Shown here piece by piece: positions 38,303 through 50,077 of a stretch of DNA of 64,000 nucleotides; positions within the stretch are counted from its first letter, which is position 1, and the number at the start of each line of letters is the position of its first letter. The translations under genes were made by a program, and so were the position numbers. Source of the stretch: Amia ocellicauda (lineage: Eukaryota; Chordata; Actinopteri; Amiiformes; Amiidae); assembly GCF_036373705.1 (NCBI RefSeq), contig NC_089867.1, forward strand, positions 11,309,001 through 11,373,000, read 5' to 3'. The notes under the pieces are model-generated. The model saw only the letters and a list, made by a program, of their open reading frames with translations. It ran no database searches and was not told the origin of the DNA.

Positions 38303-38881
38303 CATTTGTACATCCTTTTCCATTTACTCAGTAATACATCAACTAGAGATGAAATCAATAATAAAACAAAGCTGCCAAAACCTGCAAAAGAGAGCGGTTC
38401 CCTCTGATGGCACACAAGAATTTCAAGGCAGCAGTAAAAAAAGCAAAACGCAATGTGGCAGGCCATTTTGTTAAGAGATTTTACTCAAATGTAAAAATAC
38501 ATACATATGCAAAAAATGTATCTTATTTTGACTGACTGACCCAATTGGTTACCTTATGTATTCCTTTCTCCCAAAGCATCTGCTTCTACTGTATGTTGAC
38601 ACCAAAGCAATCCCACTTACGTTTAATTCAGTCTAGTGTAGACTACAGGGAGCTATGATTGATTAATTCACATTTTTAACAGTAGCTATTATTTTGGGGG
38701 AAATCTAACACCAGTACTGTAGGGATATACATGCTTACCTGCTACCCTCACTTTAAACTTAGATTTCTGTCATAAGCCCATGATATAATCTGTAAAGTTA
38801 GCGAAAGATGATTAGATAAAGCTGTCCTTCTCCTTGTCCAGTACCTATTGCTGCTCAGTGCCTCAGCTCTCCAGTGGCAGT
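36377..38881. other. ZDHHC3-TGM4 convergent intergenic region
   Basis: It holds the 3' UTRs of the two converging genes and no gene of its own. For ZDHHC3, AATAAA lies at 36496-36501. For the transglutaminase the nearest minus-strand signals are ATTAAA at 38622-38627 and AATAAA at 37350-37355. A long GT/AT microsatellite lies between them. Confidence 0.5.
38213..38301. repeat. Compound microsatellite (TG)n(TA)n
   Basis: About 10 TG units run directly into about 34 TA units. Open frames reading YIYIYI through it are artefacts. Confidence 0.95.
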
Positions 38882-41800
38882 TTAGCTGATCACGATAGAT
38901 TTCTCTGCATTGATCCCATTGATCTGATCGGAGGTGATCTTGGCGATAATCTTCCGCTCCCCACTTCTGGTCGGTGTGCAGATCACTTTTGACCTGAAGA
39001 TCCCACCCGCTCTGATGTTCCTACACCAGACAATAAGACATCCAGTTTAATTTGTACAGCATCGAAACGGCTTATTTTTGCAGCTGTAGCCTGTGCTTTT
39101 TTTTGTGATGTGGTTAAATTTGTGTGTATGCAGTACATGTTATGTTTGCTGTTGAAAACTCATTTAAATCACCTTGGATTAATAATATATGCTAAATGCA
39201 ATAACAACAACATACGGATGTATTATTCTGGAGGCCACAGATCATAAAAGGAATATCTTTTTCAGAAATCACAATTCTACCATCTCACAAAACCATCGGT
39301 CAAAACAGCCAGAGAAAACCTACTTAGAGGAAAAATTGGGTTTAAAATTACATTCAGATTAAGGGACAGTAAATTATACTTAATCAAATCATTACAGGAA
39401 AAATAACAGGGTATTATATTCTGCTCCAAAGCGCGTCTCTCGCAACAGACAAAACATTGTTCCCAACCCTCCAGATGTCTCCTGAGCGAGAGCCAGCTCA
39501 TTTTCCACTTCAGCCAGAAATGAAGGCTGCAACAGGCCTGATGTACTTGGCATTCCCAGAAGAGCGCTGTCTGATACCTTTTTATCTACAGAGAGTGCAT
39601 CACCTGCTAAAGCTGCAACACTACACAGAAATAACTCTTGGTGGCTTTTGTGAATTTGTTGCTTTAAACACTTTACTTCTTCACTTTAGGAAGAAAAATG
39701 GACCAGTGCTGTTGCTGGCAAGTTTAGGAATCCTGGGTCTCTCTCTCTCTCTCTCTCTTACCCCTCGTTAAAGGTTTCATGTCGGAAAAGGCCCAGTCCT
39801 TCCACATGCAGCTTGCAGTTGTCCATTGCAATACCAATATCATTCTTAAAGGTATAGGTGCAAGTGAACGGCTCCCCAATCTTGGCAGTTTCCGGCATCT
39901 GAGACATAAGATGAAAGAACTGTTAGGATCACAATGTTTTGAAAACCGTATCAATTATAAATTTCCCAATAGGTCACGTCAATGTAGATTTTTCTAAAAG
40001 GGCTTCTTCTTAAACTTTGACATCACATGAATGCATAGCTTATTTAAACTCCCTTGCCTCATACAGGGCTTGTGTAGTAGCAAGGGCCATACCCATTATC
40101 TATACGTCTGCTGTTACAGCAACGACAACTTTCAATGTGATTGACATTTTTATAATAAGGAACCATTGCCAAGTGGCAGTGATCTAAATGGGTCAAACGT
40201 TTGCCTGTAACCAAATCGGTTTCTCTCCATATGGCCTCACTTGCAATTATCCATTTCTCATGTGCCAAACCAATAGTGAAAAGACAAGGAAGTTGCCCAT
40301 AGCAGATACATTTCTCTTTATTATAATCTCATTCTGCTCTTAAAGTACACCTTTCGTTTTCTCTTTAAACTGTGTGTGGGAACCATAGCTTAAATTTTGT
40401 ATAAATCATCCACATTTTCGTGTGTCTTGGTCGCAGGTAGGGGGTTCTCTATGGTTGATATAAAAAATAAATACCAGGATAGGAATGGTAAGAAGGAGAT
40501 TTAAAGACATACGTTACCGCATTAACATCTAAACTGTGCAGTAGTCGAGAGCATCTCTTTTACATTATTATTTGTATTATTTATTTCTTAGCAGATGCCC
40601 TTGTCCAGGGTGACTTAAATAAGATCAACAACAATAAGCAATGCAGAAATAAAAGGTTGAGCTTTAGATGACTGCACTTGGGTTAGTCCAACCCTTATCA
40701 AAGCTCTGTCTTGACCACTTGGCTGTGACCCTTGTGTAGCGATTCAAATTACACAAGTGGTTCATTAGTACATTTCTCTAATCTTAATGAGCTATGCGAG
40801 TACTTGAGGCAGCTCATTAACTGGAGTCTAATTTCAACCATCCTCACCAGGCTTTCAGACAATTGGATCATAAACAGGACACTCATGTTACCAGGACAGA
40901 CAATACCATAATAAGAGAATTGAAAACCACTGCTCCACAGCTAGCCTGTATCTTTATAACCTGGGCTTACATCCACAGTGATGGGTGGGTATTTGAAGGC
41001 AAGGGTGGCGTCGTCCACAGAGATGGAGCTGGATTCCTTGGTCTTGCTCACGGCGGTGACGCGCACTAACAGGTCATCGTTGACCACAGACAGGTGCTGC
41101 AGGTACTCGGCAGCCTCCACCTCGATGGGCACAGCCGTAGCTGGCAAAGCAACAAATCAATGGACACAGAGTTTGGTGGAGCCTAGCATAAGTACTAGGG
41201 TTAAGATTAGGGCAAGAGTTAAGGATAGTGAGTGAGTTAGACCCTTATATTGACAATATTTGATCTAAAGGTTGTATAGGGGAGGTATGAAGTTAGGAAT
41301 GCGACTTACAGCTCTTGGCCTGGACTGTCACCTCTTGCTTCAGCACCTTGATGGTGGCCACATTCTTGCCATCATAGGTTTGTAGCTGGCAGGAAGCTGT
41401 GAGGGATATGGTCTGGTCCCGAGAAGAGGAGTTGCTGAGGGAGATGCGGAGAGTGACCGGAGTGCCCAGACGGACGGCGTTCCGAGACTCGAAGCCAACC
41501 TGGACAGTCGGGGTTGTCGGGAAAGGAACATCAGGGCGAGAGACGGCAAGGGCTCTTTCTACGGCTTTTCTCTCCTCAGGGGTACCTGAAGACCGCATAG
41601 GCACCTTAACTTAGATCAACACTAATGCAATACTCTGAATGCATCTACTGGGGGCGAACCAGCCTTGTATCTCACCCTCTGCAAACTTGTACTCCATGGT
41701 GATGTCCTGGCGCATGTCCTTGCCCACGGCCTTGGTGCTGATATTCTTGCCAACAGCACTGCGATGCTCTCTCAGCCTGATCATCTTCTCAGGCTCACGC

Positions 41801-44262
41801 ACTGGGTCCTTCACCAGCCAGATGATCCTGTCAGCGTTGACTTCCGCAAAAACGAACTTGGTGTCATGGGCCAGGTAGACCTCTCCATTCTTTATGGCTT
41901 TGAGAGCTGAAGGGCCGCACTGATGGACACCTAAATGTGGAGATGGCTGGTTAACGTGCGATATCTTTACATGTAACCTCCACACACCGAACCATTCTCC
42001 ACTTACACCCTGCTCCTTACCCTCGCTCTTCTCCTGTGGAGTGGCATCCAGTGCCTGCCAGCCATCATATCCCTCAGGTAGGTCCGGTCTCTTCATCCAC
42101 ACATCATTCCACACATGGAAATTCCTTGACAGGCAGAAAATGCAGTTTGGGCTTATTTAAGAGCAGCAGAGGAAAACCTAGGCTAAAGCTGTGCAACCCA
42201 TCCAGAATTTTCTGATTCCTAGCAGCCATATCTACAGTATCCTGTATTCAAAGGATCCACATCTGCAGGTCAACCCTGCCTGGCTGACACACTCCATTCT
42301 ACAGATGCCATCATCCACGCGACCGTGCACTAAACCAAATGAACAAGCAGCTGCGTGGAGGCGTGCTGGCAAGGGCAGTCATGCACAGCGTCAGTCCCTG
42401 CCTGGGAGGTGAAGGCAGTTTACCAGATGGAATCGGTAGTGATGTCAAGTCTCTGCCCGCGCTGGTCGAGGTAGATGTCGATGGTGAGGTTGCCCTGAGT
42501 GTCGTGGGCTGAGCAGAAGTTGGTCACGCTTCTGGTTGGGATTCCCAGGCACCGCATCACTGTGTGGGGGGGATGTCATGTGAAAACCACCACATACTGC
42601 CATGCATGTGAATAAGTCAATATGGTCACACTGTCACAAAAATAACTTAAATTTCACAAACAGGAGCTTCTACAATGAACAACTCCCTAATATTGAGACT
42701 TTTAGAGTTACACTGCATTGTACTGAAACTAGTGTTACAAATGTGGTGCTGATTTTTTCCTTGTTTCCATTATAACTGTATGGTTGCTGAAGTCACCCTG
42801 CTAGAGAAGCTGGAATGATATAGTAGCAAAAGGAAACCCATAGTGTAGCAATGCTGTGAAGGTACCTGTAGTGAGGACTCCAGAGAACACCCAGCACTGG
42901 CCATAGCAGACCGGCTTTCTTGACTTGTGGTACTCCTGCAGGATGGCCAAACTCCCAGTCCAGTGGACTGGGGGGGTGCCATCTGAATAGTCCCCAGACC
43001 AGTTTCCGCACAGCACCCCATTCTCATCATTGGCATTGACCTGTAACACCCCCATTAATTAACGGATTATAAAACCGTCTTTCTAAAGTCAAAGTGCTTC
43101 AAACCACAGTACAGACATAAAACAAGTCTTTGGTACAGCATTATAGATTTTTTTCTGAAGACAAACGCATGCGTCTTGTTGGAAGGGGGAAAAAAAGTAA
43201 TAAAAACTAAATCTTCATTCCTCCAAAACCTTTTCTTGGTTTGGTTTTAAATCATTCCCTTGATAGAATTAATGAATTTATATAAGCTGCATGTTGTCCC
43301 CTGTAGCAGTTTTTATTTTTCATCGAAAGTCAGCAATGTAACATCTCTAGAAAAGTAGATTAAATTCCAGCTAATTTCAATTATTTCCTTTCCTTTCATT
43401 TATTTATTAATGTGACAGTACATGCAACGTATCCCACAGTGGAATTCTCTGCCCGATTATGTTTGGAGGATCAGGAAAAGTTGCTACTTTTAAAATTGAG
43501 GCTTATTGTTTTATTGTCCATGTGGGAGGACAGACTGAAGAACGAACATTGGCCATCTGCGATCAGGTGGCAGATCCCAAAAGAACCAGCTGCACCTGGG
43601 AGAGAATTGAGGACCTACTTGTTTGGACTGTTGGTGGTTTTGTTTATTATGAAGGGACTGAATGAGATGGTTAGTTAAGCTAACTTAGTATGGCTTGAAG
43701 ACAGTTTTGGTTTGCTATTGTTTGCTTTCCTGCACTGCTGATCTGTATAAAATAAAACATTTGAACCATAACCCTGCCTTTGTGTATCCTATTCCCTATA
43801 CCATTATTTCACCTGTCAATTGTGATTATACCTTGGACCTTGAAGTATAAAGGCATTAAAAAAAAAAAAAACATGTACTATTATTGGTTTTAGTATTATG
43901 GCTAATTGAAGAGACAGCAGTGGGTTGCTGTGCTCAGTGTGCCCGGTCGAGGCCCTCACCACAGCAGCCATGGCCCTGGCCACACGCGCCGGCTCTTTCC
44001 TGGCAACCTGCTTCAGGCCTTTCTTATCCAGGAGGAACAGGCAGCAGTCCAGCATGTTCTCCTCAAACTGCGAGGGGAGAGACAGGCCAACATACTGCTG
44101 AACTTCGTCACTGACAGCCAGCATGTCCGCTTACTGCCACCATCAGTTCAAAATCAATTCTGCCAAGACGCAGCTAAGGCACAGTCATTAGTTGTTTAAG
44201 GTGGTTGTGGCTGTTTTGCTTCATGCTTGAATAAACATTAGATAAAAAGCAACACTACTGAA

Positions 44263-44298
<36 letters not shown>

Positions 44299-46834
44299 TA
44301 ATTCAACTTACGTAATTCTACCTTTTCAGCAGTCTGTAAATTCAGCCATTGTTTCTTCCATTTCCAAAGTCTGTGTTTTTACATATATCATGACTCATGA
44401 CTTTGTACCTCCACAGGCAATGCAAAGCCACTATCTGAAACGCCTTTATTCAATCCCGGGCAGTTAACAATCGGATTAGTGTTCTGCATTCAGGATTGCT
44501 CTCATGCTCCCCAGGTATACTCAGCCTTTAGGTTTGTCTGACAGTACCTGGCCGAAGTTCCATGGCTTCCCGGTAATGTCATTAGCCGAGCCAACGTAGA
44601 TGTACCCAGTGTCATTAATAACATACTCCTTCCTCGCCTCCTCATCCGGCAGGTACACCCCATCACCTGGCAGACAGGGGTGAAATGAGGAATGTGATAC
44701 AAGACATGTACAGACACATTGTGAAGATGAATGACATTATTCAAAGGGTGAACTTCCTTATGTTACACAAAATACACACAGCTTACTAAACTTACTCACA
44801 CTTAACACACTGATGTCGCAGACAGCAGATCCAGTCAGGACAGACAACACACAACTCTACAGACTTCATGCTTTCAAGCACAGCTAAATACAAAGTTCCC
44901 TTTTTCCACAATGAATTACACATTAGAGTATATATAAAAAAATGATTCTGAAGAATTTTAAGACAATTACATTTTCACTTTCCCCCCCCCCCCCACTTAA
45001 TAAGGGTTATAAAATCATTTTAGGGTTCTAAGGTTACTAGTGAAGCAGAACATTAACTCTTTACACTCAACCCCATTGTTTTCAACCCACCTATTTTTAT
45101 ATTAATAACGCTGGCATTATTATGGCCAAAAACAGAGACTTGGGGCTTTCAAATGATAACAAGATTGCAAGTAAATATCTCCACACAGCAACATCCGATC
45201 TTAACAAAGTAGGGGAAACAATTCATAACTATGCTATTATTTATCTTATTAAAAAAAAGGTGGTAGTGTTGTAGTATAGCATGTCTAATCATGATCAACA
45301 ATGCAGAAACTGAATTGGTAGTTTGTATGCTTTTATTTGAGTGGTCCCACATGTTCCTGGCCCTTATAGTAGAGAAATGGCCCTCTTGTGAGTTGTTTTC
45401 AAATACACATTACACTCAACAACTTCTCCATTTCAATGTGAGTGGTATTTCAACTAAACGTTAAAAAAAAAAAAAAATACTTTAATAGAGGAAAAAGGTC
45501 AAACTTTCAAAAAACAATTTTGTTTTTGGGAAACAAACTTGGTACTGTAATACAGTCTGTCTAATCATGCTCAGCTATGCAGAATATTATACTACAGGTT
45601 GCCTAGATTCATTTGATAGGTGTAACATACCTGTACTCCTTATAATGTCCATATTAAACACTTGCACATCCAAGAAGTCCAACCAGGTGAAAATGGGGGT
45701 GAGTGAGTTAAAGAGAATTGAGTCAAACTCAGTGACAAATGACTGGCAGGTGTCAAATTACCTTCACACCACGGGTTAAACAACACATAGATATTGCTGT
45801 CCTCCGGGCTGTACAGGTAGTCTTCTCCAATCTTCACCTTGAAGGAGTACTGTCCCACTGCAGCGTTGGGGGCTGTCCTCACTTCCACTTCACACTGCAG
45901 TGGACACAAGGGAACAGTCGGAGTGTGCAAACATAACACTGCCATTGAGGTTTAAACCTTTATATAGCATTGGTGGTGGTATTCTTCATTTTCTGCTTAT
46001 TAACTAACGTCCGTGGGTCACAGAAGATTAAATGGCTATTGGTTGTCTAGATTTGGGTTATAAAATTGTACTTTTCCATGACAAAAAGTACTTTATGATG
46101 AAGTGTCACTCCAAAAGTTAAGGCGCGCTTTACAGGAAAAACCCTTGCAGCAAGTGTAGCACCTTTTCAAGTTGTACAATAATTATTTTGACACGCCCTG
46201 GCTGGCAGACTACAATTTAAAGACATACGTTTAATTATCCTGCAAAAAAAAAAAAAAAGAAGTGTTCCCTTTACCTTTTGGCCGGACGTTTGGATTATTC
46301 TTGCGCTCCAGCCCTGCGCAACTGCAGATTGCGTCACGGGAATGATCACCAGCGTCTCCTGGGACTGCAGGGGCTGGGCGCCTGAGGGGCATTGGAGAAG
46401 GACACAAAAAACACATTGGATTCAATACATTATTATAATGTATGTGGTACATAAAGCGTAAAAAGAATATGATGGCTCACAATGTGTTGATACAAGAGAA
46501 AACAATTTAGGTCTCTCTTTAGCGATCAGACACTGCAAAGAGAAATCGATTTCAAGCGCATTGTCACTTCTGTGGGTATGGAGTGCAGCAGCCACATGGG
46601 AAGTCCATGAGAGAGAGAGCTTACCCACAGACAGGTGGATGTGCAGCTGGTCCCCGGCGCTGTGCGCTCTGCTCAGGGACAGGCTGACCACGAACGGCTG
46701 CCCTCGCCTCACCACCAGCCTGGGGGTCACAAACTCAGAGGTGTGATGGAGCTCCTCATTCTGCTGCTTCAGGAAATCGATGCCAGTAACCTTCAAGTCT
46801 TTTATAAAACATGGTTGGTTTCTTAATCCAATAA

Positions 46835-46880
<46 letters not shown>

Positions 46881-46978
46881 AACAAACAACCATACATTTA
46901 AAACATTAATATCTGATTTTTAGTATTTTTTACTTTCATAACAAAAAGTTAAAGACAGAACTTACCGGACTGGTTCAT
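38882..46978 (-). CDS. TGM4: Protein-glutamine gamma-glutamyltransferase, TGM4-like
   Basis: Calcium-dependent transglutaminase forming Gln-Lys isopeptide cross-links. Fourteen exons join in phase: 46978-46966, 46798-46625, 46381-46275, 45894-45762, 44666-44548, 44067-43960, 43040-42866, 42559-42424, 42124-42021, 41930-41676, 41585-41310, 41140-40971, 39898-39762 and 39020-38882 (TAA). They give 681 aa (human TGM4 684). Domain order: N-terminal beta-sandwich, papain-like core, two C-terminal beta-barrels. The triad is intact: Cys267 in YGQCWVF, His325 in NFHVWND and Asp348 in [14 protein letters not shown], with the 58- and 23-residue spacing of the family. Other marks are [38 protein letters not shown] and [19 protein letters not shown]. 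The paralogue call comes from synteny beside TMEM42 and ZDHHC3; on sequence alone other TGMs are not fully excluded. The 13-bp first coding exon is the weakest part. Confidence 0.9.
40584..40650 (-). repeat. SINE tail fragment
   Basis: Read on the minus strand it shows the tail AAGTCACCCTGGACAAGGGC then ATCTGCTAAGAAATAAATAA, a conserved 3' end of fish SINEs. The same core occurs at 50791-50810. No tRNA-derived head is visible, so this is a 5'-truncated copy in a TGM4 intron. Confidence 0.6.
43390..43790 (+). other. Unassigned retroelement-like relic in TGM4 intron 6
   Basis: Two overlapping open frames (43412-43678 and 43459-43665) are followed by AATAAA at about 43750. The words CAGTGGAATTCTCTGCCCGA in the third frame read QWNSLPD, which is reminiscent of the WNSLP segment near the C-terminus of many LINE reverse transcriptases. 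Frames are broken and no terminal structure is seen, so this is suggestive only. Confidence 0.2.
46838..46881. repeat. Microsatellite (AT)n(AC)n in TGM4 intron 1
   Basis: AT repeats followed by AC repeats lie between the 13-bp first coding exon and exon 2. Confidence 0.9.
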
Positions 46979-47221
46979 GTTTGCACACTTCAGGGAGGTT
47001 TAAGTGAAAGAACAGTAGAAGGCAAGCTGATCTGTACCACCTTTATCTTGCTCTTTTTGGACACCGGCCAAATCATATTTCAGAGATGCCAAGAGTGTAT
47101 TCCAATCAGGAGCATGGTGGGAGGTGACCAGTACAACATATAGCCAAACAGGGTGCTTTTTCTTCAGGAAAAAGAAAATATACATCTGAAAATTGGCTCA
47201 GCTCAGGTTTATTCAGCTCAG

Positions 47222-47229
47222 TTTATATA
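47222..47229 (-). promoter_or_regulatory. TGM4: Candidate TATA box of the TGM4-like gene
   Basis: The minus strand reads GGCTTTATATAAACTGAGC, a good TATA element 244 bp upstream of the ATG. It predicts transcription starting near 47195 and a 5' UTR of about 215 nt. A Tc1 element begins 167 bp further upstream. Confidence 0.4.
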
Positions 47230-47395
47230 AAGCCTTAGCACTCATGATTCAAGTTACTCGGAACACAATCATGCATTTAGATAATCTTTAAGTAAATACC
47301 TGTTATCAATTACTTTCCTTCATCTTTTCGTTGCACAATGAAATATTAGTGAGAAGTACAAATCTGAAGAATACAAAATAAGTGATTCTGATATA

Positions 47396-48616
47396 CACTC
47401 ACCTAAAGGATTATTAGGAACACCTGTTCAATTTCTCATTAATGCAATTTTCTAACCAACCAATCACATGGCAGTTGCTTCAATGCATTTAGGGGTGTGG
47501 TCCTGGTCAAGACAATCTCCTGAACTCCAAACTGAATGTCTGAATGGGAAAGAAAGGTGATTTAAGCAATTTTGAGCGTGGCATATTTGTTGGTGCCAGA
47601 CGGGCCGGTCTGAGTATTTCACAATCTGCTCAGTTACTGGGATTTTCACGCACAACCAGTTCTAGGGTTTACAAAGAATGGTGTGAAAAGGGAAAAACAT
47701 CCAGTATGCGGCAGTCCTGTGGGCAAAAATGCCTTGTTGATGCTAGAGGTCAGAGGAGAATGGGCCGACTGATTCAAGCTGATAGAAGAGCAACTTTGAC
47801 TGAAATAACCACTCGTTACAACCGAGGTATGCAGCAAAGCATTTGTGAAGCCACAACACGTACAACCTTGAGGCGGATGGGCTACAACAGCAGAAGACCC
47901 CACCGGGTACCACTCATCTCCACTACAAATAGGAAAAAGAGGCTACAATTTGCACAAGCTCACCAAAATTGGACAGTTGAAGACTGGAAAAATGTTGCCT
48001 GGTCTGATGAGTCTCGATTTCTGTTGAGACATTCAGATGGTAGAGTCAGAATTTGGCGTAAACAGAATGAGAACATGGATCCATCATGCCTTGTTACCAC
48101 TGTGCAGGCTGGTGGTGGTGGTGTAATGGTGTGGGGGATGTTTTCTTGGCACACTTTAGGCCCCTTAGTGCCAATTGGGCATCGTTTAAATGCCACTGCC
48201 TACCTGAGCATTGTTTCTGACCATGTCCATCCCTTTATGACCACCATGTACCCATCCTCTGATGGCGACTTCCAGCAGGATAATGCACCATGTCACAAAG
48301 GTCGAATAATTTCAAATTGGTTCCTTGAACATGACAATGAGTTCACTGTACTAAACTGGCCCCCACAGTCACCAGATCTCAACCCAATAGAGCATCTTTG
48401 GGATGTGGTGGAACGGGAGCTTCGTGCCCTGGATGTGCATCCCACAAATCTCCATCAACTGCAAGATGCTATCCTATCAATATGGGCCAACATTTCTAAA
48501 GAATGCTTTCAGCACCTTGTTGAATCAATGCCACGTAGAATTAAGGCAGTTCTGAAGGCGAAAGGGGGTCAAACACAGTATTAGTATGGTGTTCCTAATA
48601 ATCCTTTAGGTGAGTG
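47396..48616 (+). mobile_element. Intact Tc1/mariner transposon, DD36E type
   Basis: A 1221-bp element is flanked by TA (47394-47395 and 48617-48618). Its 29-bp terminal inverted repeats (47396-47424 and 48588-48616) are identical and begin CACTCACCTAAAGGATTATT. One uninterrupted transposase frame fills it. Perfect ends plus an open frame mean a young, possibly autonomous copy. It lies upstream of the TGM4-like gene. Confidence 0.96.
47544..48584 (+). CDS. Tc1/mariner transposase, DD36E
   Basis: Cut-and-paste transposase of 346 aa with no frameshift or stop. N-terminal paired-like DNA-binding region: first helix-turn-helix around residues 9-46 (ERGIFVGARRAGLSISQSAQ, SRVYKEW) and second around 73-125 (MGRLIQADRRATLTEI, TLRRMGYNSRRPHRVP). 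The usual GRPR linker is replaced by GQKC. Catalytic residues are Asp155 (WSDESRF), Asp246 (QQDNAPCH) and Glu283 (NPIEHLWD). There are 36 residues between the second Asp and the Glu, two more than the DD34E of classical Tc1. That matches the DD36E group described in animals as Incomer. The ATG is the first in the frame after the left repeat. Confidence 0.95.
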   Translation: MGKKGDLSNFERGIFVGARRAGLSISQSAQLLGFSRTTSSRVYKEWCEKGKTSSMRQSCGQKCLVDARGQRRMGRLIQADRRATLTEITTRYNRGMQQSICEATTRTTLRRMGYNSRRPHRVPLISTTNRKKRLQFAQAHQNWTVEDWKNVAWSDESRFLLRHSDGRVRIWRKQNENMDPSCLVTTVQAGGGGVMVWGMFSWHTLGPLVPIGHRLNATAYLSIVSDHVHPFMTTMYPSSDGDFQQDNAPCHKGRIISNWFLEHDNEFTVLNWPPQSPDLNPIEHLWDVVERELRALDVHPTNLHQLQDAILSIWANISKECFQHLVESMPRRIKAVLKAKGGQTQY

Positions 48617-48937
48617 TACACACACATATATACATGAACTGGATATACATCACCAACGCATGTACGGCTGCGCAGCATGAGGGTGCGAGTTATGGAGAAG
48701 GCGTTTGGCGTGGAAACAAACAGCGCTGCAGTAGCAAGTGCTACACTGTAACTACTAAATACTGCTAGGTTAACAACTTCATAATAGACCTAAGCATCCC
48801 AAAGGATTTATTTTCTTAAATTGTTAAAACCGATTGTGGACTCTACTACCTACCGTCGACTCCTACTACCGCCTGGTGGATTTCCATTTCGCTTCAACAT
48901 ATTTTTCTTGTATTTAAATTTATTGGATTGGATTGAT

Positions 48938-49605
48938 GTTTACCTAGCTTAATTGTATAGGTTACATATTCTCTCCAAAATGGCGTCTGCTCCTTGCAAA
49001 GACGGCTTTTCCGTCTAAAAACGTGCTCTGTTGTCTTCCCGGCAGCCATCTTGGATCCGTTCTCCTCTACGCCAACATCCGGGAATTAATTATGAAAATA
49101 AAAAACGTAAATGAATGAGTTCTACTATAGCAGAAGAACGGGACCACTGTGCGAGGACATTTCAATAACACACACAGTATATAATTAATGTATATGAAGA
49201 ACCACTGATTCCATTAGTGGAGCAGCCACCGATTATTTTAATTACCAAATGTTGGCGTAGCGGAGACCGGATCCAAGATGGCTGCCGGGAAGGAAACAAG
49301 TCGTCAAGCCCTGTTTGTAAGGAGCCTTACTGTTACTGTTACTGTTACTGCCTTTTATTGTGTTCATCTGTTCACGTACATGCGCCGTTCCAGACTGGGA
49401 ACCAATCAGCTGTCAGGATCAAGAGCTCGTGGGCGGGGCTTCAGGGCGGAGCTGAGGGCAACATTAGACATGCGCAGAAAACAGCCCGAGTTCAGAGCAA
49501 AATCTGCTCAGAGTCGGAAATGTCGGTAATAAAGTCGAAAAGGCCATATTTGTAAGGAGCAGACGCATTTTTGGAAAAAAATGTGTAACCTATACAATTA
49601 AGTTA
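48938..49605. repeat. Foldback-like repeat, copies 1 and 2 inverted
   Basis: The arm at 48938-48999 (TAATTGTATAGGTTACA, AAAATGGCGTCTGCTCCTT) is repeated in reverse complement at 49549-49605. Inside, a second inverted pair lies at about 49038-49080 and 49246-49292 (GTTGGCGTAG, GGATCCAAGATGGCTGCCGG). The whole forms a nested palindrome without coding capacity. GTTACT is repeated in tandem at about 49331-49351. It is probably a non-autonomous transposon or remnants of one; I do not recognise the family. Confidence 0.6.
49440..49530. repeat. GC-rich repeat with inverted partner at 50866-50965
   Basis: The reverse complement of this stretch (ACATTTCCGACTCTGAGCAG, ATTTTGCTCTGAAC, TGCGCATGTCT) matches 50866-50965 with small insertions and substitutions. 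It is part of the same repeat-rich island. Confidence 0.5.
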
Positions 49606-49784
49606 TGTAAACAACTTTATAATAAAGGCTTATTTTGTAAACAAAATAAAAACGGTGCGTGGGAATTGTAACTGAATAGATGCATTCAGGATAAAAGACT
49701 TTAAATCTACGAGTATAATCGCCCTGCGAGATTAAAATAAAATAAACCATCAATTGTAATCGCGATCATCTTCACGCCGTGTCG

Positions 49785-49900
49785 TGACGTCAGAGGCAGC
49801 AGTGACGCGTGTGCTATATAAGGCCGCTGAGCGCCCGTCTCCGCGGAGAGGATAGTCGAGTCTACACTGTGCTGAGGACCAGAGCACCCGTGGGCATTTT
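49785..49900 (+). promoter_or_regulatory. Orphan CRE + TATA promoter-like sequence
   Basis: A perfect palindromic CRE (TGACGTCA, 49785-49792) is followed 22 bp later by a strong TATA box (CTATATAAGG, 49814-49823) and GC-rich sequence (GGCCGCTGAGCGCCCGTCTC), as at a vertebrate core promoter. No recognised gene starts downstream on the plus strand; a rearranged repeat copy follows at 49925. It may be the promoter of a mobile element or an unannotated transcript. Confidence 0.4.
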
Positions 49901-49924
49901 TTTTTTTTCACTTGAACATATTAT

Positions 49925-50070
49925 TATTGGATTGATGTTGATCTAACTAAACTTGATAGGTCACACGTTATTTCTAAAATGGCGTCTGCTCCTTACCAAG
50001 ACGGATGTTGGCATAGCGGAGACCGGATCCAAGATGGCTGCCGGAAGAAAACCACGTTTTTAGACGTAAA
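49925..50070 (+). repeat. Foldback-like repeat, copy 3 with inverted inner segment
   Basis: The first part (TTGGATTGATGTTGATCTAA, AAAATGGCGTCTGCTCCTTA) is a direct copy of 48925-48999. The second part (50002-50070, CGGATGTTGGC through CGTTTTTAGACG) is the reverse complement of the corresponding segment of copy 1 (49003-49081). Confidence 0.6.
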
Positions 50071-50077
50071 AGTCCTT

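Noticed and set aside
38141-38474. Frames with long Tyr-Ile runs
   Set aside because: They are translations of the TG/TA microsatellite.
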